A DNA stretch of 64,000 nucleotides, taken from the NCBI GenBank assembly GCA_023405135.1, contig JAEXYZ010000031.1, forward strand, positions 5,154-69,153. Direction: 5' to 3'. The position numbers and the translations under genes were made by a program. Position 1 is the stretch's first letter. Each line of letters begins with the position of its first letter. Source of the DNA: Bacillota bacterium. GTDB taxonomy: Bacteria > Bacillota > Bacilli > Bacillales_A > Planococcaceae. Below are positions 17,695-25,863 of this stretch, piece after piece. Under the pieces are notes generated by a model. It saw nothing but the letters and a program-made list of their open reading frames with translations. It was not told the DNA's origin and made no database searches.

Positions 17695-17822
17695 ATCCTT
17701 CTCCCATCCAGACTTTAACTGTCGGCTTTGGATTCGCACCAAATCCTGCTCATACAAGCTCGCGGGCTTAGAAAATTACTTCATCACCGCCGATTGGGAA
17801 TTTCACCCGACCCCGAAGGACT
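17695..17822 (-). promoter_or_regulatory. FMN riboswitch (RFN element), proximal copy
   Basis: On the minus strand, 5' to 3': CCTTCGGGGTCGGGTGAAAT, a GAAGTAATTTTC loop, AGCCCGCGAGC, GGATTTGGTGCGAATCC, AAAGCCGACAGT and GTCTGGATGGGAGAAGG. These are the conserved blocks of the six-helix FMN aptamer, closed by CCTTC/GAAGG. It differs from the distal copy at only a handful of positions. A long CTTTTTGAAA/TTTCAAAAAG inverted repeat (17659-17686) between it and the terminator may form the alternative fold. Confidence 0.95.
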
Positions 17823-17861
17823 AACTGAAACAAATTGTTCAGCCATTCATTATTAAATTGT

Positions 17862-17904
17862 TTTAATTAAAATAAAAATCCCGATCAGGTATAAGATCGG
17901 GATT
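17862..17904 (-). terminator. Expression-platform terminator of the distal FMN riboswitch
   Basis: AATCCCGATC pairs perfectly with GATCGGGATT around an 8-base loop, followed on the minus strand by TTTTTATTTTAATT. It lies between the two FMN aptamers, so each aptamer has its own stop. Confidence 0.85.
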
Positions 17905-17980
17905 AGGTGTTGTGTAAAAAATTGAATGACAAATAAAACTATTAAATATCTATAATTTAATAGTAAGTCAAACTTTACAC

Positions 17981-18105
17981 TCCTTCTCCCATCCAGACTA
18001 TACTGTCGGCTTTGGATTCACACCAAATCCTGCTCATAACAAGCTCACGGGCTTAGAAAATTACTTCATCACCGTCGATTGGGAATTTCACCCGACCCCG
18101 AAGGA
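17981..18105 (-). promoter_or_regulatory. FMN riboswitch (RFN element), distal copy
   Basis: It carries the same conserved blocks as the proximal copy, with small changes (GGTGTGAATCC for GGTGCGAATCC, GCCCGTGAGC for GCCCGCGAGC, CGACGG for CGGCGG). The aptamer is complete and is closed by CCTTC/GAAGG. It is followed by an ACTATTAAAT/ATTTAATAGT inverted repeat (17939-17965) and its own terminator. It is the first aptamer transcribed. Confidence 0.95.
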
Positions 18106-18280
18106 ATTTTTATTTAATTATTTTAAAGATACCACTAAATTGTATGATTATCCATTAAATAATATTTTGTTGAATAATCCTTTCCATAGACATACTAACT
18201 AATAAGGAAATTTCTTCACTTGCTTTACCTTCTTGCTTCGCTATAATGGTTAAATGAACTTATTAAAGGACGTGAGCTTT

Positions 18281-19660
18281 TTGAGCGATAAAGTATTAAT
18301 GGAAGTTGGACAAAAATTTCCTTTAACAATAAAACGGCTTGGTATTAACGGTGAGGGTGTAGGATTTTATAAAAGGAATGTAGTGTTTGTAAAAGGCGCT
18401 TTGCCTGGTGAAGAAGTGACAGTAAAAGTTTCTAAAGTACAACGAAATTTTGCAGAGGCTGATATTTTAAACGTAAGAAAAGCTTCAAATGATCGTCAGG
18501 AGCCAATTTGCCCGATTTATAATGAATGTGGTGGCTGTCAGCTTCAACATATAACATATGAGGGTCAGTTAAGGGAAAAGCGCGATATGGTTATACAAGC
18601 CCTTGAGAAATACGTAAAACCAATAGCTGAAACTGTAGAAATTCGTCCAACACTCGGCATGGACAATCCTTGGCATTACCGCAATAAAAGTAGTTTCCAA
18701 GTACGTAAAGAAGGAAAACGTGTATATGCAGGACTTTATGCAGAAGGAACTAATAAGCTTCTTAATATTAACGATTGTGCCGTTCAACATCCGTTAACAT
18801 CAAAAATAACAGTCGGCACACGAAAAATATTGCAAAAACTAAACATTTCAATTTATGATGGAAAATCACTAAATGGTATAGTAAGAACAATCGTTGTTCG
18901 AACTGGTATTAAAACAGGTGAAACACAAGTTTGTCTTGTAACGACACGAAAGGATTTGCCTCATAAAGATGAATTAATCGAACGTATGTTAAAGATTGAT
19001 CCAAGCATTGTATCAATTACGCAAAATATTAACCGCGAAAAAACATCTCTTATTTTTGGAGATGAGACAGTTGTTTTATACGGTAAAGAAACTATTCATG
19101 AAAATTTAGGAGAGTTAGCATTTGATCTTTCGTCACGTGCCTTCTTCCAATTAAATCCTGAGCAAACCGTTCATTTATATGATGAAATTAAAACAGCTGC
19201 TGCTTTAACTGGCACTGAAAAAGTTGTTGATGCTTATTGCGGAGTTGGAACAATCGGATTGTGGCTTGCCCCTCATGCAAAAGAGATTCGAGGTATGGAT
19301 GTTGTACCAGAAAGTGTTGAAGATGCAAAGAAAAACGCACGGAACCACGGATTTAAACATGCTCGCTACTATACTGGAACTGCTGAAGAATGGTTAGCAA
19401 AATGGAAAAAAGAAGGCTTTATTCCTGATGTAGTGACAGTCGATCCACCTCGCACAGGTTTAGCTCCAAGCTTCATAAAAACGGTTATGAAAATTAAACC
19501 AAAGCGCTTTGTTTACACTTCTTGTAACCCATCTACTTTTGCAAAAGACTTACAAGAGCTAACAAAGTTATATAAAGTGGAATATATACAACCAGTTGAT
19601 ATGTTCCCGCAAACTGCTAGAGTTGAAATTGTTGCTAAACTTACATTAAAAAAAATATAA
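18281..19660 (+). CDS. rlmD: 23S rRNA (uracil-5-)-methyltransferase, RlmD/RumA family
   Basis: About 459 residues. An N-terminal TRAM domain (RLGINGEGVGFYKRNVVFVKG) precedes the iron-sulfur cysteine cluster CPIYNECGGC. The SAM domain has DAYCGVGTIGLWLA, the catalytic-site VTVDPPRTGL, and the nucleophile in YTSCNPSTFAKDL. The Bacillus orthologue methylates uracils 747 and 1939. I choose TTG 18281 (AAAGGACGTGAG ahead, MSDKV start); an in-frame ATG at 18254 has no good ribosome site. It is transcribed away from the rib leader. Confidence 0.88.
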   Translation: MSDKVLMEVGQKFPLTIKRLGINGEGVGFYKRNVVFVKGALPGEEVTVKVSKVQRNFAEADILNVRKASNDRQEPICPIYNECGGCQLQHITYEGQLREKRDMVIQALEKYVKPIAETVEIRPTLGMDNPWHYRNKSSFQVRKEGKRVYAGLYAEGTNKLLNINDCAVQHPLTSKITVGTRKILQKLNISIYDGKSLNGIVRTIVVRTGIKTGETQVCLVTTRKDLPHKDELIERMLKIDPSIVSITQNINREKTSLIFGDETVVLYGKETIHENLGELAFDLSSRAFFQLNPEQTVHLYDEIKTAAALTGTEKVVDAYCGVGTIGLWLAPHAKEIRGMDVVPESVEDAKKNARNHGFKHARYYTGTAEEWLAKWKKEGFIPDVVTVDPPRTGLAPSFIKTVMKIKPKRFVYTSCNPSTFAKDLQELTKLYKVEYIQPVDMFPQTARVEIVAKLTLKKI

Positions 19661-19665
19661 AAATT

Positions 19666-19700
19666 GAGCCAGTTTGAATGCCACTTCAAATTGGCTCTTT
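19666..19700. terminator. Terminator after rlmD
   Basis: GAGCCAGTTTGAA pairs with TTCAAATTGGCTC around TGCCAC, followed by TTTTC. Confidence 0.85.
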
Positions 19701-19754
19701 TCATTTTATTTTATCGAAAGATTAATATCCCTATCTCTAAAACCTTTAGATACA

Positions 19755-20539
19755 TTAAAATATTAGATTAAACACTAATTGCATAAAAATATGGGCAAAC
19801 ATATGGGCAATGATTCCATATTCCAATCCCTTTTTCCAATAAAGATATCCAAAGAAAATTCCGCCAATTCCATTTAGAATTAAGCTTCTTACGATTAATG
19901 TCGCTGTTAACTCCCCAAACAACATTTCTGTTGCTGGAAAATGTCCGACTGCAAACAATATAGCTGCAATGATTATCGCCATCCAATAATAACCATTACT
20001 TAATGTATCCTTTGTTTTTCTAAAAATTTTCATCATAAGCCAAATTAATAATGACATGATGAATAATCGCATTAAAAGCTCTTCAAATACGCCACCGTAA
20101 AAAACTCCTGCCATAAGCGTTAATAGAGAAAACTGCGAGTTACTTCCAGCCAGTTCCTCCACCTTATATTGATAATAAAAATGGTCGGCTCCAGTGATAA
20201 TAAAAGCTGTAATAAACCCAAACAAAATTGATAAAAATAATCCAAACTTATCAAATTTAATTTTTTCCTTATTCACTATTGCATCTAAAATGGATATTGA
20301 TAATCCTATTTTACGTGCTAACTTAATTCCAATTAACGAAAGAAAAAAGTCATGATTAATAATTGCAGTGAACTTACAATTAATAAAGCAGTGTAATGCA
20401 TTGGCATTGATGCCATTAACAGCTCATATTTCTCTGGCATTATAACTTGTAAAGAATTTAATTGTGATGGTACAACAAACATTCCCCCAACAAAACATAC
20501 AACCGAAATAATTAATGAAATAATCAAATCTTTTTTCAT
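19755..20539 (-). pseudogene. CPBP-family intramembrane metalloprotease, frameshifted
   Basis: Two adjacent minus-strand frames together give one protein of about 260 residues. The first (ATG 20539 with TGGAG ahead) ends at TAA after LIMTFFFR. Adding one T to the six-T run at 20348-20343 restores FFLSLIGIKLARKIGLS and joins it in frame to the second part. The second part holds the catalytic EELLMR, the FAVGHFP and the late AHMFAH motifs of CPBP (CAAX/Abi) proteases. The gene is last in the GntR-DUF1648 unit. A sequencing error in the homopolymer is possible. Confidence 0.75.
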
Positions 20540-20560
20540 ACAAATCTCCACAACATCAAA

Positions 20561-21655
20561 TTAATTTATATAAGCAAAAACTAAAATGATTATTATTGGT
20601 AATATTAAAATAATGTATCCTATTGGATTTGCAAAATTAATTGTCCATCCAACACCAAAACGTTTTTCAACAAAGATAGACGGATCATTTTTATTAAAGT
20701 AGAACATACCGCCCTTCCAGTATTGGTCTTCATCGATATCCATAATTTGTTTACTTTCAGAAACATCGACCACTTTATCTGAGCTACCAACTTTTAATCC
20801 AAAAATTAATGTTCCAATAAGAATTATAATTAAGAAAACTAACGGTAAAGCTAGCATTACATAATCTGAAACGATATTTGGATGAATCGTTGTTAATTGG
20901 AAATAACTCATTAGCATTGTAATTGCCAATAACGTAAACAACATAAACCAGCTTGAATATTTTCTTAAAGATAATTGTCTATTACGAGAAGATTGTAAAT
21001 TAGTCGCACTTAGTTTAATGCCTGAGTTTTTCGTTGCAATATGAATTCCTAAAAACATCAATTGCATCACTAATAAAAATACAATCATTTGAATCGATGA
21101 AAATAGTGTTTTTTCCGTAAAAGCATCTGGTTTTCCATTTGGTCCCCAATGCGTTGGAATTTCATTTGGCAATAAATTATAGTTCAAAATTGTATAAATA
21201 ATTAAACCTATTGAAATTAACATTGGCAATATATACACATACCACGGCAACATTTCATCTTGATTACGAACTGATAAATCTGTCACCTTTATTTGCTTTA
21301 AATTTTCAGTCCATTTATTTTTATTCTTTAATTGCTTCGTTTTTCCATGATAATAAAAATACCAAGATAAGCTAATGAAAATTAATGCAAATTCAATAAT
21401 TGCACCAGCTATTGCAATTTGCTCGTCTAAACGTTCGCTTGTCAATGCCCAAATAACATAAGCAACAATTATAGCAGCAGATAAAAGAGCCACACTTATT
21501 GCATACTGTTTTTTATATTTTCTTATTGATTGATTTTGAATATATTGAACTGGTATTGTCACACCAAATACTACTGTCCGCTTCATTAAATAAGGTATTA
21601 TCGTTTGAATAACAGCTATAAAAATTGTAATAATTAGAAAAACAATAATGGACAT
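20561..21655 (-). CDS. DUF1648 domain membrane protein
   Basis: 364 residues with about eight hydrophobic helices. The central segment LPNEIPTHWGPNGKPDAF is the signature of DUF1648, and the C-terminal YWKGGMFYFNKNDPSIFVEKRFGVGWTINFANPIG is the DUF5808-type tail. Such proteins often follow YtrA-type GntR regulators, as here (14 bases after the regulator). The B. subtilis SdpI immunity protein also carries DUF1648, so a role in resistance to a membrane-active compound is possible but not shown. RBS GGAGG precedes ATG 21655. Confidence 0.8.
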   Translation of the reverse strand: MSIIVFLIITIFIAVIQTIIPYLMKRTVVFGVTIPVQYIQNQSIRKYKKQYAISVALLSAAIIVAYVIWALTSERLDEQIAIAGAIIEFALIFISLSWYFYYHGKTKQLKNKNKWTENLKQIKVTDLSVRNQDEMLPWYVYILPMLISIGLIIYTILNYNLLPNEIPTHWGPNGKPDAFTEKTLFSSIQMIVFLLVMQLMFLGIHIATKNSGIKLSATNLQSSRNRQLSLRKYSSWFMLFTLLAITMLMSYFQLTTIHPNIVSDYVMLALPLVFLIIILIGTLIFGLKVGSSDKVVDVSESKQIMDIDEDQYWKGGMFYFNKNDPSIFVEKRFGVGWTINFANPIGYIILILPIIIILVFAYIN

Positions 21656-21668
21656 GGATTTTCCTCCT

Positions 21669-22046
21669 TTACCTTTCCTTCATTTCTCCCATTATAGAGA
21701 TAATTAAATCTTGTATTTCTTCTTTCCCCATTCCAAACACAAGTGCTTCTGCAATATGAGGTTTTAATTCAGAAACTAACCTACTTTTTGTTTCTTCATT
21801 AATATTGTTAATCGGTGAAATAATTGCACCTGATTTTGGGATAATTTTAATAATCCCCTTTTTTTCTAACTCATGATAGCTTTTATTTACTGTGTGCATA
21901 TTAACACCAAGATCTGCAGCAAATGCTCTAACTGAAGGTAATGAATCGCCAGGTTTAATAAATCCTCGAGCAATCCCTTCAATTATTTGATTTGTTAGTT
22001 GTGTGTAGATTGGTATATCCGATTCAGCTTCTATTTGAATAATCAC
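21669..22046 (-). CDS. GntR family transcriptional regulator (YtrA type)
   Basis: 125 residues. The winged-helix N-terminus shows IPIYTQLTNQIIEGIARGFI and PSVRAFAADLGVNMHTVNKSY, and the short C-terminal tail of about 45 residues lacks a ligand domain, typical of the YtrA subgroup that controls transport or immunity operons. The start is GTG 22046 after GGAGGGGC. It is the first gene of the unit with the DUF1648 and CPBP genes, and a palindrome upstream suggests autoregulation. Confidence 0.85.
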   Translation of the reverse strand: MIIQIEAESDIPIYTQLTNQIIEGIARGFIKPGDSLPSVRAFAADLGVNMHTVNKSYHELEKKGIIKIIPKSGAIISPINNINEETKSRLVSELKPHIAEALVFGMGKEEIQDLIISIMGEMKER

Positions 22047-22086
22047 ATACGCCCCTCCAATCTGTTCTATATTTATTATAACAATA

Positions 22087-22109
22087 TTGTTCTATAAATG
22101 CTAGAACAA
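22087..22109. promoter_or_regulatory. Candidate GntR operator
   Basis: TTGTTCTA and TAGAACAA form a perfect 8-bp palindrome around seven bases, 41 bases before the regulator start. A partial copy (TCTGTTCTATATTT) lies between it and the gene. Confidence 0.55.
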
Positions 22110-22133
22110 TTTTTATTTAATATTTCCACAAAA

Positions 22134-22165
22134 AAATCTGCTCATTTCTAAAAATGAGCAGATTT
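22134..22165. terminator. Terminator overlapping the end of the TDT-like pseudogene
   Basis: AAATCTGCTCATTT and AAATGAGCAGATTT form a 14-bp stem with a 4-base loop. Confidence 0.8.
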
Positions 22166-23111
22166 ACATTTATTATTTTTTGAAGGTATCCATAACACTA
22201 TTTCAACTATTAATAAAATTACAACAATCCATCCTAAAGCTTTCATGATTGCAATTTGAAAATTTAAATCAGTATTTCGGTCTCCATAGTGAATTAAGTT
22301 AAAGGGAAAATAATATAACATCCCAAATGTAAAATTTCTAGACCATTGAGATATATGATAGTTAAAAATCCCTTCTACAATTCCATACATTTTAATTCTT
22401 GAAATACCTCGAAGAATTTCAAGAAACTCTACAAAGATAAAAAGACTAAAAGCAATAAACCAAACGAATAGTAAAGTTTGAATTTCGAAAGAATGTGTTA
22501 ATGTCATTGCTAATCCTGTAATCGACAGCGCCCCATGAATTATGCAATCCGTATTTTTCCAATCATGAAGATTGAATCTATTTTTATCGAAACGAATGAA
22601 AATGAGACTAATTGAAAATATATATAACCCGATACCTTAATAAAATCATCCAAACCATTGGCTGATGAAAGGTTTCAAGTATTAAACAAGCTATTGATTG
22701 GGTACTAACTGTCGTTAATAATATGACACCGTGTACATTTTTAATTTCATTACTGAAGACAAGCTAAAAATAAAAAAATTAACCAAGCTAAACAATTTAA
22801 ATATACAAGAAATTGTATCCAAACAATTTAGGTAATTGTTGATGCACTAATATTGTTATAACTGATGTTGCTGCAATCAAAGTTCCTAATCCAAAGCTTT
22901 GTATATGCTGATTCCATAATTTTTTTAAAAACTCTTCATTAAATAGTGAACAAATAAATCTAATTATAATAACAATCCATAACATTACAACAATACTTAA
23001 TAATAATTTAAAAAAGTACTCTATATATGTAAATTGATGTATTGACCCTAGTAAAAAAATCCCCATTGCCATTATGACGGAACCAGAAGCTACATCAAAA
23101 GGGCCTATCAT
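22148..23111 (-). pseudogene. TehA/TDT-family-like membrane transporter, multiply frameshifted
   Basis: Four consecutive minus-strand pieces read as one membrane protein of roughly 320 residues. The first piece (ATG 23111) has SGSVIMAMGIFLLG, LWIVIIIRFICSLFNEEFLK and FGLGTLIAATSVI, the pattern of tellurite-resistance/dicarboxylate (TDT) transporters. Frame changes are needed near 22795, 22757 and 22636 to pass through YLNCLAWLIFLFLACL, NEIKNVHGVILLTTVSTQSI and GIGLYIFSISLIFIRF into the last 119-residue stretch. No single frame covers it, so I treat it as dead. Family assignment is moderate. Confidence 0.65.
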
Positions 23112-23300
23112 TTTTTTTCATTTCAACTCACTCCAACATATTATTATAAAATTCATTATAAACTTTGACTGTCGTTTTATGGAATCGTGTTAAATGGAAC
23201 ATAATTTCTCCATTTCTGTTTACTCTATAAGGAAACGGGAATATGGATAGAAACCTCATAAATAATTTCTATTTTTAACATATTTTTTGTCGAAAAATGA

Positions 23301-23329
23301 TTGATAGTAAAAAAATATTTATGTATAAT
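23301..23329 (+). promoter_or_regulatory. Sigma-A promoter for the norspermidine-type operon
   Basis: TTGATA at 23301-23306 and a perfect TATAAT at 23324-23329 are spaced by 17 bases, giving a start near 23336 and a leader of about 70 bases. Confidence 0.7.
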
Positions 23330-23351
23330 CTGTTTTATTGCTTATTAATTA

Positions 23352-23381
23352 GCCTCACCGTTGTAAGAACAGGTGTTAGGC
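23352..23381 (+). promoter_or_regulatory. Leader hairpin before carboxynorspermidine dehydrogenase
   Basis: GCCT-CACC-GTT, a GTAAG loop, then AAC-(A)-GGTG-(TT)-AGGC make an 11-bp stem interrupted only by two bulges on the 3' side. It sits between the promoter and the AAGGGGG ribosome site. No T run follows, so it is not a terminator. Confidence 0.5.
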
Positions 23382-23405
23382 GTATTTTAAGGGGGTTATA
23401 AAGAA

Positions 23406-24635
23406 TTGGGTAAAGCATTGATTATTGGAGCTGGCGGTGTAGCTAGTGTAGTGGTACACAAATGTGTACAAAATTCGCAAACGTTCGAGGAGATTATGAT
23501 CGCTAGTCGAACTAAGTCAAAATGCGACGCTTTAAAAGAAAAATTAGACGGCGGTAAAACAATTATCCATACAGCACAAGTTGATGCGGATAATGTTGAC
23601 GAACTTGTTGAATTAATCAATGGATTTAAACCAGATGTGGTAATTAACGTAGCTTTACCATATCAAGACTTAACTATTATGGATGCATGTTTAGAAACAG
23701 GTGTGCATTATGTTGATACTGCAAACTATGAGCCACCTGAAACAGCTAAATTTGAATATAAATGGCAATGGGCTTACAAAGAGAAGTTCGAAAAAGCTGG
23801 TCTTACTGCACTTTTAGGTAGCGGCTTTGACCCAGGTGTAACAGGAGTATTCTCAGCATATGCACTAAAACATCACTTCGATGAAATTCATTACATCGAT
23901 ATTTTAGATGCGAATGCTGGTGATCACGGTTATCCTTTCGCTACAAACTTCAACCCAGAAATTAATATCCGTGAAATTACAGCAAACGGACGTTACTGGA
24001 AAGACGGCAAATGGGTAGAAACTGAACCTTTAGAGTACAAAGAAGTTTATAACTTCCCTGAAATTGGCCCTAAAGATATGTACCTTCTATATCATGAAGA
24101 ATTAGAATCATTAGCAAAAAATATTACAGGTATTAAACAAATCCGTTTCTGGATGACATTCTCTGAAAAATATTTAACGCACCTACGAGTTATAGAAAAC
24201 GTTGGTATGACTTCAATTGAACCAATCGAATTTGAAGGTCAAATGATCCAACCTCTTCAATTCTTAAAAGCTGTTTTACCTGATCCTGCATCACTTGGAC
24301 CACGTACTAAAGGTAAAACAAATATCGGTTGTATCTTCCGTGGAATTAAAGATGGTAAAGAAAAAACTTACTACGTATATAACGTATGTGACCATGAAGA
24401 ATGTTACCGTGAAGTTGGATCTCAAGCGATTTCATATACAACTGGTGTACCAGCAATGATTGGTGCAATGCTTGTAATGAACGGCGAGTGGCAAAAGCCT
24501 GGTGTTTGGAATGTTGAAGAATTCGATCCAGATCCATTCATGGAAGCACTAAACAAATGGGGTCTTCCATGGCAAGAAAGTCATAATCCTGAATTACTTG
24601 ACCTTGATTTAGAAGAAAAAGTAGAGGCTAAGTAA
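23406..24635 (+). CDS. Carboxynorspermidine dehydrogenase (saccharopine dehydrogenase family)
   Basis: 409 residues. The N-terminal NADP fold shows LIIGAGGVASVVVHKC and IASRTKSKC; the GSGFDPGVTGVFSAYALKH and YPFATNFNPEINIREI stretches match the carboxy(nor)spermidine dehydrogenase branch. It reductively condenses aspartate semialdehyde with putrescine or diaminopropane. The start is TTG 23406 with AAGGGGG ten bases ahead. The next gene, nspC, starts one base after its stop, so the pair makes spermidine or norspermidine without S-adenosylmethionine decarboxylase. Confidence 0.88.
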   Translation: MGKALIIGAGGVASVVVHKCVQNSQTFEEIMIASRTKSKCDALKEKLDGGKTIIHTAQVDADNVDELVELINGFKPDVVINVALPYQDLTIMDACLETGVHYVDTANYEPPETAKFEYKWQWAYKEKFEKAGLTALLGSGFDPGVTGVFSAYALKHHFDEIHYIDILDANAGDHGYPFATNFNPEINIREITANGRYWKDGKWVETEPLEYKEVYNFPEIGPKDMYLLYHEELESLAKNITGIKQIRFWMTFSEKYLTHLRVIENVGMTSIEPIEFEGQMIQPLQFLKAVLPDPASLGPRTKGKTNIGCIFRGIKDGKEKTYYVYNVCDHEECYREVGSQAISYTTGVPAMIGAMLVMNGEWQKPGVWNVEEFDPDPFMEALNKWGLPWQESHNPELLDLDLEEKVEAK

Positions 24636-24636
24636 A

Positions 24637-25776
24637 ATGAAAACGATCGATTGGAAAGCAGCGCCGTCCCCTAGCTATGTAGTGGACGAGCGCTTGCTTA
24701 TGCGCAACTTAGAAATTTTAAAATCTGTTCAAGATCGAACAGGATGTGATATTTTACTTGCTCTTAAAGGTTTTTCAATGTTTTCTACATTTCCAATGGT
24801 ACGTAAGTATTTAAAAGGGATTACATCGAGTTCTTTATTCGAAGCTCGCCTTGGCTATGAGGAATTCGGTAAAGAAGTACATGCCTATGCACCTGCTTAT
24901 GCTGAGCATGAAATTGACGAATACTTAAAATATGTTGATCATATTGTATTCAATTCCTTTGACCAATTAAACAAGTACAAAGAAAAAGTACAAAGTTTAG
25001 ACAAGCACGTATCCATTGGATTGCGTGTTAACCCAGGTTATTCAGAAGTTGAAACAGAACTATATGATCCATGTGCATTAAATTCTCGCCTTGGTATTCC
25101 ATTCGAACAATTCCGTCCAGATGAACTAGATGGAGTTGAAGGAATCCATTTTCATGCGATGTGTGAACAAAACTCAGATGTGTTAGAACGAATTATCCCA
25201 CATTTCGAGGAAAAATACGGACCTTATTTACATCAAATGAAATGGGTGAATTTTGGTGGCGGTCACCATATTACTCGCCCTGATTATGATGTAGATAAAT
25301 TAGTTAATATTATTAACTATATTAAAGATAAATATGATGTACATGTTATTTTAGAGCCAGGTGAAGCAATTGCTTTAAATACTGGTTACTTAGTAACAAC
25401 TGTACTTGATGTTGTGAAAAATGGAATGGACATTGCCATTTTAGATACTTCAGCAACATGTCATATGCCAGACGTTCTAGAAATGCCCTACCGTCCACAA
25501 ATCATTGGCGCGAGTACACCAAACGATAAACCATATACTTACCGTTTAGGTGGTATGACTTGTTTAGCTGGTGATGTGATTGGTGACTATTCCTTCGATG
25601 AACCTCTAAAAGCCGGAGACAAAATTGTGTTCACTGATATGGCTCACTACACAATGGTGAAAAACCATATGTTTAACGGTGTAAACTTACCGAGCATTTG
25701 CTTATTCAACGAAGAAGAAGGCGTAAAAGTCATTCGTAAGTTTGGCTATGAAGACTATCGAAACAGACTGTCATAG
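24637..25776 (+). CDS. nspC: Carboxynorspermidine decarboxylase
   Basis: 379 residues. It is a PLP alanine-racemase-fold decarboxylase: the PLP lysine is in ILLALKGFSMF near residue 50, the GLRVNPGYSEVET and EGIHFHAMCEQN segments and the glycine-rich WVNFGGGHHI site follow, then EPGEAIALNTG and the cross-subunit Cys in GMTCLAGDVIGDY. It removes CO2 from carboxyspermidine or carboxynorspermidine. The ATG follows the stop of the dehydrogenase after one base, which implies coupled translation. Confidence 0.92.
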   Translation: MKTIDWKAAPSPSYVVDERLLMRNLEILKSVQDRTGCDILLALKGFSMFSTFPMVRKYLKGITSSSLFEARLGYEEFGKEVHAYAPAYAEHEIDEYLKYVDHIVFNSFDQLNKYKEKVQSLDKHVSIGLRVNPGYSEVETELYDPCALNSRLGIPFEQFRPDELDGVEGIHFHAMCEQNSDVLERIIPHFEEKYGPYLHQMKWVNFGGGHHITRPDYDVDKLVNIINYIKDKYDVHVILEPGEAIALNTGYLVTTVLDVVKNGMDIAILDTSATCHMPDVLEMPYRPQIIGASTPNDKPYTYRLGGMTCLAGDVIGDYSFDEPLKAGDKIVFTDMAHYTMVKNHMFNGVNLPSICLFNEEEGVKVIRKFGYEDYRNRLS

Positions 25777-25780
25777 AACT

Positions 25781-25809
25781 TGTACCAGGTACACACACAG
25801 TTCTGAAAT
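25781..25809 (+). repeat. TGTACC palindrome element, single copy
   Basis: TGTACCAGGTACACACACAG followed by TTCTGAA matches the minus strand of the 3701-3756 element at all but two positions over its first 27 bases, but the second palindrome is missing. It starts five bases after the nspC stop. Confidence 0.65.
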
Positions 25810-25822
25810 TTTTATACAATTT

Positions 25823-25862
25823 AAGGCGCTACATGAGAAGTTTCTCGTGTAGCGCCTTTTTG
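25823..25862. terminator. Terminator between nspC and the MFS gene
   Basis: AAGGCGCTACATGAGA pairs with TCTCGTGTAGCGCCTT, followed by TTTTTG. It serves convergent genes. Confidence 0.9.
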
Positions 25863-25863
25863 T

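Noticed and set aside
17381..18250. A remnant of ribD between the riboswitches and ribE
   Set aside because: I looked for deaminase and reductase motifs on the minus strand and saw only repeat, terminators and aptamers.
22148..23111. Two independent hypothetical membrane genes
   Set aside because: The intervening sequence continues the same protein in other frames, so one broken gene is the better reading.
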